This document shows, piece by piece, positions 29,061 to 37,707 of a stretch of 64,000 nt of DNA (positions within the stretch are counted from its first letter, which is position 1; each line of letters begins with the position of its first letter). The notes beneath the pieces were generated by a model. That model was not told where the DNA came from. It ran no database searches and saw only the letters and a list, made by a program, of their open reading frames with translations. The stretch comes from Litchfieldia salsa. Its GTDB lineage: Bacteria > Bacillota > Bacilli > Bacillales > Bacillaceae_L. The DNA lies in NCBI RefSeq assembly GCF_900104555.1, contig NZ_FNJU01000003.1:62001-126000 (forward strand), in the 5' to 3' direction. Made by a program: the position numbers and the translations under genes.

Positions 29061-29660
29061 ATGGCTAAAAACGAAAATATAGTGTGGCATCAGGCTTCAC
29101 TTTCCAAGCAAGCACGTCGTGAATTGAATAACCACCAAAGTTTTGTTCTATGGTTTACTGGCTTATCAGGATCAGGAAAGTCAACGATGGCAAATGCAGT
29201 AGCAAGCAAGTTATTCGAACTAAAGGCTCGAACGTATGTCCTTGATGGTGATAATATTCGCCATGGATTAAACAAAGATCTAGGATTTTCAGATGATGAT
29301 CGAAAAGAGAACATCCGAAGAATTGGTGAAGTATCAAAACTTTTTGTAGATAGTGGCCAGGTCGTTTTGACTGCTTTCATCTCTCCATTCCAAGAAGACA
29401 GAGATCTTGTAAGAGAATTGTTGGAAGATGGCGAATTCATTGAGGTATTTGTAAAGTGTCCAATTGAGGCTTGTGAGGAACGGGATCCAAAGGGGCTTTA
29501 TGTAAAAGCACGCCAAGGCATTATTCCGGAATTTACCGGAATCAGTTCTCCATATGAAGAACCAAGTAATCCAGAAATAGTGATTGAAACAGATAAAAAT
29601 TCGGTTGAAGAGTGTGTGAATCAAGTCATAGCATATTTACAGGCTAATGAACTGATTTAG
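29061..29660 (+). CDS. cysC: Adenylylsulfate kinase
   Basis: 199 aa. It phosphorylates APS to PAPS. P-loop GLSGSGKST near residues 34-42, then DGDNIRHGLNKDLGFSDDDR and the FISPFQEDR segment, all typical. It starts 16 bases after sat. A terminator-like hairpin follows, so the siroheme genes may have their own promoter or be read through. Confidence 0.96.
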   Translation: MAKNENIVWHQASLSKQARRELNNHQSFVLWFTGLSGSGKSTMANAVASKLFELKARTYVLDGDNIRHGLNKDLGFSDDDRKENIRRIGEVSKLFVDSGQVVLTAFISPFQEDRDLVRELLEDGEFIEVFVKCPIEACEERDPKGLYVKARQGIIPEFTGISSPYEEPSNPEIVIETDKNSVEECVNQVIAYLQANELI

Positions 29661-29732
29661 TAAGTGGACATTCATTGTTAAAAGATTTAGAAAATTTCAG
29701 TTTGCCACAAAACTTTATGGTATGATAAGAAT

Positions 29733-29777
29733 ACAAATGGGACCAACGAGGAAATTCTTGGTTTCATTTGTTTTTTT
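29733..29777 (+). terminator. Hairpin with T run between cysC and sumT
   Basis: ACAAATG / CATTTGT outer arms with inner ACCAA / TTGGT pairing and TTTTTT. It divides the sulfate genes from the siroheme genes; the 70 bases after it contain TGTAAAAT, a possible -10 for sumT. Confidence 0.75.
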
Positions 29778-29847
29778 AGAATGATCAATACTACAAGTGA
29801 ATTGGTGTAAAATAAGAAGTACATAAAAACGAATCGAGGGAGATTTC

Positions 29848-30621
29848 ATGGGGAGAGTATACCTAGTTGGGGCAGGACCTGGAGATCCAGAATTGATTAC
29901 CCTTAAAGGATTACGGTGTATCAAAGAAGCTGACGTAATCTTATATGATCGATTAGTGAACGAGGAATTATTAACACATGCAAAAGAAGGTGCAGAGCTT
30001 GTTTTCTGTGGCAAATCACCTGAATGTCATACATTACAGCAAGAAGCCATTAATCAATTATTAGTTGAACATGCTAAGAACGGAAAAGTTGTCACAAGAT
30101 TAAAAGGTGGAGATCCCTTTGTTTTTGGTCGAGGAGCCGAGGAAGCCGAGGAATTATTTAATCATGGTATAAAATTTGAGATTGTTCCTGGGATCACCTC
30201 AGGGATTGCTGCGGCCGCATATGCTGGTATTCCAGTCACGCATCGTGATTTAAGCTCTTCATTTGCTTTTGTCGCTGGTCACAGAAAAAACTTTGAAGAA
30301 GATAATATCAGATGGGAAGGACTAGCAAAAGGTGTTGATACATTTGCGATCTATATGGGTGTAAAAAACCTTCCTTTTATCCAAAAAAAGTTTGTTGAGT
30401 TTGGGAAATCTGCAGATACCCCTGTAGCTGTCATTAATTGGGGGACTACGACTGTACAAAAAACGGTTGTCGGTACCTTAGCTAATATCGGTGATGTGGT
30501 TAAAACAGAAGGAATTGAAAACCCATGTATGATTATTGTGGGTGAGGTAGTAAAAATGAGAGAGAAAATTAAGTGGTTTGAGGAGTTACAACCAGTTTTT
30601 TCAAGTGAGGTTATTGAATAA
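29848..30621 (+). CDS. sumT: Uroporphyrinogen-III C-methyltransferase
   Basis: 257 aa. It methylates uroporphyrinogen III twice to precorrin-2 using SAM, the first step to siroheme. The N-terminal VYLVGAGPGDPELITLKG and RLKGGDPFVFGRGAEE near 85 are the family signatures; VPGITSGIAAAAYAGIPVTH follows. It equals B. subtilis ylnD. Its stop overlaps the start of sirB by one base. Confidence 0.95.
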   Translation: MGRVYLVGAGPGDPELITLKGLRCIKEADVILYDRLVNEELLTHAKEGAELVFCGKSPECHTLQQEAINQLLVEHAKNGKVVTRLKGGDPFVFGRGAEEAEELFNHGIKFEIVPGITSGIAAAAYAGIPVTHRDLSSSFAFVAGHRKNFEEDNIRWEGLAKGVDTFAIYMGVKNLPFIQKKFVEFGKSADTPVAVINWGTTTVQKTVVGTLANIGDVVKTEGIENPCMIIVGEVVKMREKIKWFEELQPVFSSEVIE

Positions 30622-31403
30622 TGGAAGCAGTTCTTTATATTTGTCATGGAAGCCGAGTACCTAAAGCAAGTGAAGAGGCTAGATTTTTTATTGAAAAGTG
30701 TATGAGTAGACTTTCTGAGAAAGTGTTTTATCAGGAATGTTGTTTTCTTGAATTAGCAGAGCCAAGTATAGAAGATGCCTTTACTCGTTGTGTTGAAAAG
30801 GGTGCAACAAAAATATCAGCTTTGCCTATCCTGTTATTAACAGCAGGACATGCTAAAAGTGATATACCAGAGGAACTCATCAAAATGAAGAAAAAGTACC
30901 CACACATAACTATTCAATATGGTCGGCCAATTGGTGTTCACCCACAAATGATTGATATTGTTGAAGAGCGAATTAAAGACTCACAAGTTCAAATCAGCGA
31001 GAATTCAAGCATTTTGTTAGTAGGTAGAGGTGCGAGTGACCCAGAGGTTCAAAGAGATTTCTCAGAATTAGCCAACCTTCTGTCTAAAAAAACAAATCTA
31101 TCTGTAGATATCTGTTACTTGGCTGCGTGTGAACCTAGTTTTGAAGAAGGATTACGTTTAGCAGGGCAGAGGGAAGAAAACCAAATTTTTGTAGTTCCAT
31201 ATCTCTTGTTTACAGGTATTTTAATGAAGACCATGGAAAAGAAGATAAAAACAATTAATAAAGAAATGAATAAAGAATTTATTTTATGTAATTATCTTGG
31301 GTATCATCAAATCCTTCAAGATGTTATTGTTTCAAGAGTACATGAAGTTATTGATAACACAGTCTTTAGCAAGGAGATTCTTGATGTTCCCCATCATGCT
31401 TGA
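30621..31403 (+). CDS. sirB: Sirohydrochlorin ferrochelatase
   Basis: 260 aa with two CbiX-like halves. His residues of the metal site are at ICHGSRVP (residue 8) and LTAGHAKSD (near 77). It inserts Fe2+ into sirohydrochlorin. ATG overlaps the sumT stop (TAATG). Equals ylnE. It overlaps the next gene by 20 bases. Confidence 0.92.
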   Translation: MEAVLYICHGSRVPKASEEARFFIEKCMSRLSEKVFYQECCFLELAEPSIEDAFTRCVEKGATKISALPILLLTAGHAKSDIPEELIKMKKKYPHITIQYGRPIGVHPQMIDIVEERIKDSQVQISENSSILLVGRGASDPEVQRDFSELANLLSKKTNLSVDICYLAACEPSFEEGLRLAGQREENQIFVVPYLLFTGILMKTMEKKIKTINKEMNKEFILCNYLGYHQILQDVIVSRVHEVIDNTVFSKEILDVPHHA

Positions 31404-31983
31404 TTTAAAAGATAAGCATTGTGTTGTGATAGGTGGCGGGAAAATTGCTGCAAGAAAACTCACAACACTCCTTAGGTCAGGGGCTCAAATTACGGTTATT
31501 AGTCCTGAGATTTGTGACGAAATTAAATTTCTTGCTAATGAAAAAAAAGTGATTGTCTTCCAAAGAGATGTGCAGTATGAGGATTATCAAGATGCATTTC
31601 TAGTAATTGCTGCTACACACTCACTAGAAATTAATTCAACCGTTGCAGCCAACATAGGAACTAACCAATTATTAAATGTTGTTAATAAACATGAGCTTGG
31701 CAATTTTCATATACCAGCATCTTTTTCACGAGGCAAGCTACAAATCAATGTTTCAACTTCAGGTGCTAGTCCACATTTAGCCAAAAAAATACGAAATGAA
31801 CTCATGAATAAGTATGATGAATCCTATGAAGCATATGTTGATTTTCTGTATGAGTGTAGACAGTCTATTAAACATATAGCGGATTTGAAGATAAAAGCAT
31901 CGCTTCTTGAAGAGCTATTAGATGATAAATACCGATTATCAAAAGAAGAACGCCAACAATTTAAGAACAGAAATAACCTCTAA
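31384..31983 (+). CDS. sirC: Precorrin-2 dehydrogenase
   Basis: 199 aa with start ATG at 31384 (MFPIMLDLKDKHCVVIGGGK). The NAD-binding GGGKIAARKL loop is followed by the helical SIROHM_synt-type region NVSTSGASPHLAKKIRNEL near 125. It oxidises precorrin-2 to sirohydrochlorin, between SumT and SirB in the pathway. The open frame extends upstream into sirB, but no ribosome site is seen there; ATG at 31396 is an alternative. Equals ylnF. Confidence 0.9.
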   Translation: MFPIMLDLKDKHCVVIGGGKIAARKLTTLLRSGAQITVISPEICDEIKFLANEKKVIVFQRDVQYEDYQDAFLVIAATHSLEINSTVAANIGTNQLLNVVNKHELGNFHIPASFSRGKLQINVSTSGASPHLAKKIRNELMNKYDESYEAYVDFLYECRQSIKHIADLKIKASLLEELLDDKYRLSKEERQQFKNRNNL

Positions 31984-32012
31984 GTGGGAAAGACTTAGAG
32001 GTATTTCTGTTG
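31964..32012 (+). terminator. Long hairpin over the sirC stop codon
   Basis: AACAGAAATAACCTCTAAGT pairs with ACTTAGAGGTATTTCTGTT (19 pairs, one bulge). It begins inside the last sirC codons. The T run is poor, so it may act in mRNA stability as well as termination. Confidence 0.6.
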
Positions 32013-32113
32013 GGATTGTTACTTAGTTTACGATAATAATGTTATGTAAACTAAACATAAAATTTAATGGAAAGGGAAGGCTAAGATTATTCTAATAAGA
32101 AGTGGTGAGCAGA

Positions 32114-32365
32114 GTGGATCAAATATTTTTAGGCGAAGTAACGAATAACGAATACTTATTAAAGCAGGTAAAGCAAATACCGACCCAATCAATCATGAAA
32201 AAAACGCAAATTCAAGCATTATCAGATTATTTGGCAAAAGTAGTTCACCATGATGAACAGCATATTATCACAATAAACGACCAACTACCGATTCGACTTA
32301 GCAATGATGAGGCCAATCAATTAATCAATGAATTAGAACAAATTGAGAAAACCTTGATTGAATAA
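32114..32365 (+). CDS. Small conserved hypothetical protein
   Basis: 83 aa from GTG at 32114, preceded by GGTGAG; two further in-frame GTG codons at 32102 and 32105 are possible starts. Soluble, helical, rich in Gln, Asn and Ile (MDQIFLGEVTNNEYLLK..., ends EQIEKTLIE). No motif is recognised. It follows the siroheme genes and is ended by a clear terminator. Codon use looks like its neighbours, so it is probably real. Confidence 0.6.
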   Translation: MDQIFLGEVTNNEYLLKQVKQIPTQSIMKKTQIQALSDYLAKVVHHDEQHIITINDQLPIRLSNDEANQLINELEQIEKTLIE

Positions 32366-32374
32366 TGGTGTATG

Positions 32375-32408
32375 AACTGTCTCAAGATTATTTGAGATAG
32401 TTTTTTTG
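32375..32408 (+). terminator. Terminator after the small hypothetical gene
   Basis: AACTGTCTCAA / TTGAGATAGTT arms (one G-U), four- to five-base loop, seven T. Confidence 0.85.
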
Positions 32409-32574
32409 TTCAGAAAATTAAAAATAGTAACATACCTCACAGACGCAAAAAAACTAAATAACTTAAAGTGGATACTAAGTTATTTGGAGATGATACAGTC
32501 TTTCATGTTGTGGGAGCCCTCCTAATAATTTGTTTTTTAAAATTATGTAAGTGAAAGAGGAGGAAATGTTAGTA

Positions 32575-32937
32575 ATGAAAAATACTAAATTACCACTTGT
32601 ATATTCATGCTCTGGGTGTTCGTCAGCAGCTCAAACTGCTAATATGATTGCGATAAGAATGGATCGAGAAAAAGTGGCTGAGATGTCCTGTATTGCTGGA
32701 GTTGGAGGAGATGTAAAACCATTAGTTAGAACAGCCAAATCAGGAAGAGATATCATCGCAATTGATGGTTGCCCTTTGTCTTGTTGCAAAAGCACCTTGG
32801 CAAGGCATGATGTTCAGCCTAAGTACCATTTTAATTTGTTAGACTCTGATGTACCAAAAATTCAAGGAGAAGACCCAGATCCTAAGTTATTCTTAGATGC
32901 TTATAAACAGATTTTGGAACTGACTATTGTTAAGTAG
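32575..32937 (+). CDS. Putative zinc-binding protein, DGC family
   Basis: 120 aa. It has a CSGCSSAAQTANMIA loop at the N terminus, EMSCIAG in the middle, and the eponymous DGCPLSCCK near residue 65, so at least six ordered cysteines. DGC proteins are predicted zinc binders; some lie near metal, sulfur or selenium genes. Here it follows sulfate/siroheme genes, which hints at sulfur or metal handling. AGAGGAGG precedes; ATG at 32566 is also possible but lies too close to it. Confidence 0.75.
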   Translation: MKNTKLPLVYSCSGCSSAAQTANMIAIRMDREKVAEMSCIAGVGGDVKPLVRTAKSGRDIIAIDGCPLSCCKSTLARHDVQPKYHFNLLDSDVPKIQGEDPDPKLFLDAYKQILELTIVK

Positions 32938-32990
32938 GTAGGGAAGGTGTGGGTTATAACCTTTGTCGAGGATTCGTCATTAGAAGGGAT

Positions 32991-33256
32991 GAAAGACAAA
33001 ATTCGGTGAGTACTTTGGAAAAAGTCTTTCATCGAGGTTATGAAAGACAAAATCTGGTGGATCTTTTGGAAAAAGTCTTTCATCGAGGTTATGAAAGACA
33101 AAATCTGGTGGATCTTTTGGAAAAAGTCTTTCATCGGGCTGATGAAAGACAAAATCCACATGATCTTTATGAAAAAGTCCTTCATCGAGCCTATGAAAGA
33201 CAAAATTCAATCGACCATACAAGAAAAAGTCCTTCATCAAGCTAATGAAAGACAAA
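32991..33256. repeat. Tandem palindrome array, period 51 bp
   Basis: GAAAGACAAAAT occurs at 32991, 33042, 33093, 33144, 33195 and 33247: steps of 51, 51, 51, 51 and 52. Each unit holds the hairpin GTCTTTCAT - CGAGGTT - ATGAAAGAC and a linker containing CTGGTGGATCTTTTGGAAAA. Because 51 is a multiple of three, three frames stay open and mimic 17-residue repeat proteins, but they have no ribosome site and I reject them as genes. The array lies between the DGC gene and the flavin monooxygenase. Confidence 0.9.
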
Positions 33257-33413
33257 ATCAAGCCGAAATTCACTATAACGTACTTCTTCATGATAAGAAA
33301 TCAATAAACATGAAGTTTGTCTTACTTTTTGATATTATTATCTAATATGTTGAATAGTAAGCTTAACTCAGCAATGGTTGAAACATGGGCATCATGAAGT
33401 AGGAGGCGTTTTA

Positions 33414-34472
33414 GTGGAAATAGGTATAAGTACTTTTGTAGAAACAACACCAGATGTTAAGACAGGGGAAGTGATCAGTCATGCTCAGAGGATACGTGAA
33501 GTAGTGGAAGAAATTGTGCTTGCAGATCAGGTTGGATTAGATGTTTTTGGTGTCGGTGAACATCACCGACAGGATTATGCAGCATCCTCTCCAGCAGTTA
33601 TACTTGCTGCAGCAGCATCTCAGACAAAACGGATTAGATTAACGAGTGCTGTAACCGTATTATCTTCTGCAGATCCGGTCCGAGTGTTCCAAGACTTTGC
33701 AACATTAGATGGGATATCAAATGGACGAGCAGAGATTATGGCAGGTCGAGGTTCTTTTATCGAATCTTTTCCTCTATTTGGATATGATTTAAAGCACTAT
33801 GAAGAATTATTTGATGAAAAATTAGAGTTGTTATTGAAAATACGTGATTCTGAAATCGTAAGTTGGAAGGGTGGACATCGCCCAGCAATTAACGAAAGAG
33901 GTGTATATCCAAGGCCTGTTCAAAATCCTCTTCCTGTCTGGATTGGTAGTGGTGGTAATTCAGAATCAGTTGTCAGAGCTGGTTTACTTGGACTTCCACT
34001 CGTATTAGCAATTATCGGAGGCAGTCCAATTCAATTTGCACCATTGGTTCAACTTTATAAGAATGCTGCTGCTCACGCTGGGCATGATCCTTCGCAATTA
34101 CAAGTGGCATCACATTCTCATGGATTCATTGCGGAAGATACGGAGTTGGCAGCAGATCAATTTTTCCCTTCTACACAACAAGCAATGAATAAGATCGGAA
34201 GAGAGCGTGGATGGGGACATTATGATAGACATACCTTTGATGCTGCTCGTAGTTTCGAAGGTGCCCTCTATGTTGGAGACCCCAAGACAGTTGCAGATAA
34301 GATTATTCACTTAAGAAAGAATGTTGGAATTACAAGATTTATGCTTCATGTGCCTGTTGGTACGATGGCACATGAAGAAGTTATGAACGCAATCAATTTG
34401 CTAGGAACAGAGGTAGCTCCTCGAGTTCGAGATGAAATATCAGATTGGGAGAAAAACAACTCGAAAATGTAA
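33414..34472 (+). CDS. LLM-class flavin-dependent oxidoreductase
   Basis: 352 aa bacterial-luciferase-like barrel. GVGEHHRQDYAASSPAVILAA near residue 45 and RAEIMAGRGSFIESFPLFGYD near 100 are typical of the LLM class with FMN or F420-type flavin. It probably oxidises a small organic compound; the substrate is unknown. GTG at 33414 is chosen because AGGAGG lies seven bases upstream; the earlier ATG (33378) has none. Confidence 0.88.
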   Translation: MEIGISTFVETTPDVKTGEVISHAQRIREVVEEIVLADQVGLDVFGVGEHHRQDYAASSPAVILAAAASQTKRIRLTSAVTVLSSADPVRVFQDFATLDGISNGRAEIMAGRGSFIESFPLFGYDLKHYEELFDEKLELLLKIRDSEIVSWKGGHRPAINERGVYPRPVQNPLPVWIGSGGNSESVVRAGLLGLPLVLAIIGGSPIQFAPLVQLYKNAAAHAGHDPSQLQVASHSHGFIAEDTELAADQFFPSTQQAMNKIGRERGWGHYDRHTFDAARSFEGALYVGDPKTVADKIIHLRKNVGITRFMLHVPVGTMAHEEVMNAINLLGTEVAPRVRDEISDWEKNNSKM

Positions 34473-34487
34473 ATTATGTCATATAAA

Positions 34488-34520
34488 AATACAACCTTAG
34501 ACTTGGTTGTATTTTTTTTT
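34488..34520 (+). terminator. Terminator after the flavin oxidoreductase gene
   Basis: AATACAACC / GGTTGTATT arms, then nine T. Confidence 0.92.
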
Positions 34521-34562
34521 ATAAAGAATAGGAAAATATTTCTTGTTAACGAGAGATAAAAG

Positions 34563-34576
34563 GTGTAAAATTACAC
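34563..34576. promoter_or_regulatory. Candidate operator upstream of the XRE regulator
   Basis: GTGTAA-AA-TTACAC is a perfect six-base inverted repeat 36 bases before the regulator start, the usual size and place for autoregulation by an XRE repressor. Binding is inferred. Confidence 0.35.
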
Positions 34577-34612
34577 TATTAGAAATAAAATGTTACATAA
34601 AGGGAGTTTGTT

Positions 34613-35068
34613 ATGGATAAAGAACAACTTATAGAGCTTATATCAAAAAAAATTAGACTTATTCGGTTGGAAAAAGAATATTCACAAGACAAAATGGCCG
34701 AAGTAATGGGGATATCAAAGAAAACACTTGTTCAAATCGAGAAGGGACGTTCCTTAGCTGGATGGACAAATTCAGTCGCGATTTGTGCGCTGTTTAGAGA
34801 CAGTGAAATCTTGCAATCTATATTAGGTGATGAACCATTAGAGGTCATTGAAACAATTGCCCATGATGGAATTAATCGTCCAAAGGATAAAACGATGGGA
34901 GGTAGAGTGTGGTGGAAAGAAATTGAGACTAATGGGGAATTTCGATTGCAACAAAATCTTATCAGTCATCATTTCCGTATTTTAGATAGCAAGGATTATC
35001 GGTGGTTTAGTACATTCGATAAAGATGAAGCGAAGATTCGATTTTCTGAATTATGTAGAGGAGAATAA
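34613..35068 (+). CDS. XRE-family transcriptional regulator
   Basis: 151 aa. The helix-turn-helix is at about residues 10-65 (RLEKEYSQDKMAEVMGISKK, then KTLVQIEKGRSL). The C-terminal half (GGRVWWKEIETNGEF, then ILDSKDYRWFSTFDKDEA) is a distinct small domain, perhaps ligand or protein binding. ATG has GGGAG before it. It is followed after 53 bases by a membrane PstS-like gene, so the pair may sense an extracellular solute and report it. Confidence 0.82.
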   Translation: MDKEQLIELISKKIRLIRLEKEYSQDKMAEVMGISKKTLVQIEKGRSLAGWTNSVAICALFRDSEILQSILGDEPLEVIETIAHDGINRPKDKTMGGRVWWKEIETNGEFRLQQNLISHHFRILDSKDYRWFSTFDKDEAKIRFSELCRGE

Positions 35069-35121
35069 AAGTTTTTGACTAATACAAAGCAAAAAACAAA
35101 CCATATTTAGGAGGGATTTCA

Positions 35122-36267
35122 ATGAAGATATTTGGTGTGATCTTAACGGTTATAGGATTTGGATTTGTTGGCTTTATTGCAACCATCATATCATCTCTTA
35201 CTAGACATGCTGAATTTTATGTCCCGTTTGTCCCTACTATAACAATTGGAGTTATCATCATCATTATTCTAGCAATCTATGGAAAGTTAAAGAAAAAAGT
35301 AATAAAGACCAGCGCAATTGTTTTTGCTTCTTTATGTATTGTATCTGTTATTTCATATGAAAGTTATCAAGCATACCTTAAAAGCCTCGAAGTTGTAAGT
35401 ACTCAAGATGTTGATTTATCAGAGTACAGTCCATATGCAGAGAATACAAAAGCTGTAAGCTTAAACGAGCCTGCTAGCTTGAAAATTGAGGCCAACTTAC
35501 CTTGGTTAGATGGATCAACAGCACTCTATCCAGTCTATTCAGCTTTTGTTCAAGCAGTCTACCCAGAAAAAGAGTATCCCTTAGAGAATAGTGAAGTTGT
35601 CTCTACCCAAACAGATCAAGCTTATACTCGTTTACTAGATGGTGAAGTTGATATTGTCATTATGCCTGAGCCTTCCGAAAACCAAAAGAATCTGGCTGAG
35701 TTGAAAGGAATCGAATTATCAATGTCTCCGATTGGAAGAGAAGCTTTTGTATTTTTTGTTCATATTGATAACCCAATTAAGGAACTTTCTATTGAACAGA
35801 TTCAAGGAATATATTCTGGAGAAATCACTAACTGGAGTGAGGTTGGTGGAAAAAATAAAGAAATTAGAGCGTTTCAACGTCCTGAAGAAAGTGGAAGTCA
35901 ATCTGCTTTGTTAAGTGTAATGAATGGGAAACCCTTAATGGAAGCACCGTCTAAAGATATTGTCTCGGCAATGGGCGGTATTATTAAGGAAACTTCTAAT
36001 TATAGAAACAAAAGTAACGCAATAGGGTTTTCATTCAGACATTTTTCACAGGAAATGGTTCAGAATGGAAAGATTAAAAATATTGCTGTAGAAGGTGTTT
36101 TACCTACTAAAGAAAATATTCAAAATGATACATATCCTATAGTTGCTGAGTTTTATGCAATCACTGCTGAAAGTGAAAATCCTCATCTTGAATCATTTAT
36201 TGATTGGATGCAATCTGAGCAAGGACAGAAAATCGTTGATTTGACGGGGTATGTTCCCGTTAAGTAG
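35122..36267 (+). CDS. Membrane-anchored PstS-like substrate-binding protein
   Basis: 381 aa. Three hydrophobic helices lie in the first 85 residues (GVILTVIGFGFVGFIATII; TIGVIIIIILAIYG; SAIVFASLCIVSVIS), followed by an extracellular periplasmic-binding domain at about 105-381. FQRPEESGSQSALLSVMNG near 255 is the anion-binding loop of the PstS family, and PIVAEFYAITAESENP occurs near the end. No lipobox and no ABC partners are present, so it is likely a sensor rather than a transporter part. RBS AGGAGGG. Downstream partner of the XRE regulator. Confidence 0.78.
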   Translation: MKIFGVILTVIGFGFVGFIATIISSLTRHAEFYVPFVPTITIGVIIIIILAIYGKLKKKVIKTSAIVFASLCIVSVISYESYQAYLKSLEVVSTQDVDLSEYSPYAENTKAVSLNEPASLKIEANLPWLDGSTALYPVYSAFVQAVYPEKEYPLENSEVVSTQTDQAYTRLLDGEVDIVIMPEPSENQKNLAELKGIELSMSPIGREAFVFFVHIDNPIKELSIEQIQGIYSGEITNWSEVGGKNKEIRAFQRPEESGSQSALLSVMNGKPLMEAPSKDIVSAMGGIIKETSNYRNKSNAIGFSFRHFSQEMVQNGKIKNIAVEGVLPTKENIQNDTYPIVAEFYAITAESENPHLESFIDWMQSEQGQKIVDLTGYVPVK

Positions 36268-36308
36268 CATTTTTAGAGCGTTTTAGTAAAGAAGGTTGTT
36301 TCATAAAA

Positions 36309-36350
36309 GCTTGGCACCACCTGGTAGTTGTGCCAAGCACCTTCCTTTTG
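36309..36350. terminator. Terminator between convergent genes
   Basis: GCTTGGCAC / GTGCCAAGC perfect arms with a 12-base loop, then ACCTTCCTTTT. Related in style to the hairpin at 13412. Confidence 0.8.
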
Positions 36351-36367
36351 GTAAAAGTTATACAATC

Positions 36368-37615
36368 TTATTTCTCATATCCCACCGGTAAAAAGTAACT
36401 AAGATTGTTAGTGATTTGTTGTCCAACTCGAAAGCCAAATGCACTTGGAGAACCATTTAAAAGAAACGTTCCAATCATATAGTGGCCTTGTTGTTCACCT
36501 GCTTCTGTTCTGATGGTTGTTGTTGGTAAATCAACAAACTGTTGGTAAACAGCAATATAATTTGTGTAACTCTTATTATGATCTTCTTCTATTTTAGTTC
36601 CTGCCTCATCAAAGATTTCAATCGTATCTCCTTCACGACCAAAGACTGGTTTTTTAACATATTTGATTTTTTCTTCTATAAACCGATCCGGCTCTAAGTA
36701 TGTAGGTAGAAAATGATCTTCTATCCAACCATGTTCTTCTTCAGTAAAAAATGGAGATGATTCCTCGTGTAATCCCCAGATGACGGACATCATTGCTTTA
36801 TTTTGCATTAAAAATGCACTTGGGGGGTTAAGGATGAGTAATTTATGTTCATCCACTAATTCAAGAAGTTGTTCACCAACCTTGTCATTGGTTGTAGGAT
36901 CCTGGTCTAAGATCAAACTTTCGATAGGAAAGGTTTGTCTATAAAGGATATCAATCACATTACCATTAGGATCAAGTAATGCTTCTCCTTTGATAATTCG
37001 AAGTTGATCTAATGAAACATACTGTGAAGGGCTAACAGTTAGTTCTTTCAAATAGAGAACTGTCTGACGATCTTCAATATTATCACTATGAGAAGTAAAT
37101 ACGATGTTCGGAGAAGGTTTTCCCAATCTACTCGTAGCACTAGAAATCGCTCGATTTATTGCCGTTTTCAGACGGGCTTCTTCGTATTCATTTGGATTTT
37201 TACAATTAAACTCCTGACATATGTGCTCATTAACCTTGAACAGTTCATATATAAATGTAGGGGTATCTGCATTAAACTCTAGAAGCTTATGTTTACCATT
37301 CACAATGACTGAATCGAATCGGCTAATGACTGTTGGAAAAGGAGATCTTCTAAGTCTTATTAATGAAAGAGTTTCTTTAGGATAGCCCATTTGTAGTAAT
37401 GTATCGTCTGAAATTAAGTTGGATTGTAAAAGTTGGGCTGTTTTGAAAAATATGTGCCCTGCTTTTTTTGCAAATTCTCTTGTTTCAAAAGAGAATTGTT
37501 CATTTACCATTTTAATATCAAATAGACTGTATTCAATTCCATATAGATCAGGCCAATAATTAGGGAGCTTGGAATAAAATTGTTCTCTATTTCGCTTATG
37601 TTCAGATATGTCCAT
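36368..37615 (-). CDS. Glutathionylspermidine synthase-like ATP-grasp protein
   Basis: 415 aa. It has the C-terminal ATP-grasp domain family of glutathionylspermidine synthase (YjfC/YgiC group): LLEFNADTPTFIYE near residue 110, LILNPPSAFLMQNKAMMSVIW near 255, KYVKKPVFGREGDTIEIFDE near 315. No N-terminal amidase is present, so it is an uncharacterised peptide-amine ligase. In E. coli similar genes sit beside DUF350 and DUF1190 lipoprotein genes, as they do here. Start ATG; upstream AGGAGC on the minus strand. Confidence 0.85.
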   Translation of the reverse strand: MDISEHKRNREQFYSKLPNYWPDLYGIEYSLFDIKMVNEQFSFETREFAKKAGHIFFKTAQLLQSNLISDDTLLQMGYPKETLSLIRLRRSPFPTVISRFDSVIVNGKHKLLEFNADTPTFIYELFKVNEHICQEFNCKNPNEYEEARLKTAINRAISSATSRLGKPSPNIVFTSHSDNIEDRQTVLYLKELTVSPSQYVSLDQLRIIKGEALLDPNGNVIDILYRQTFPIESLILDQDPTTNDKVGEQLLELVDEHKLLILNPPSAFLMQNKAMMSVIWGLHEESSPFFTEEEHGWIEDHFLPTYLEPDRFIEEKIKYVKKPVFGREGDTIEIFDEAGTKIEEDHNKSYTNYIAVYQQFVDLPTTTIRTEAGEQQGHYMIGTFLLNGSPSAFGFRVGQQITNNLSYFLPVGYEK

Positions 37616-37707
37616 TAATAAATAGCTCCTTGCTGTACAATTTCTATTTTTTAAAATGTATAATAGAAGTAAGCTTTTAAGTAGATAAGTAATTTAGGAG
37701 GAAGTCT

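Noticed and set aside
32949-33345. Repeat proteins of about 100 residues in several frames, both strands
   Set aside because: Open frames follow from the 51-bp period; no ribosome site fits, and the palindromes explain the sequence.
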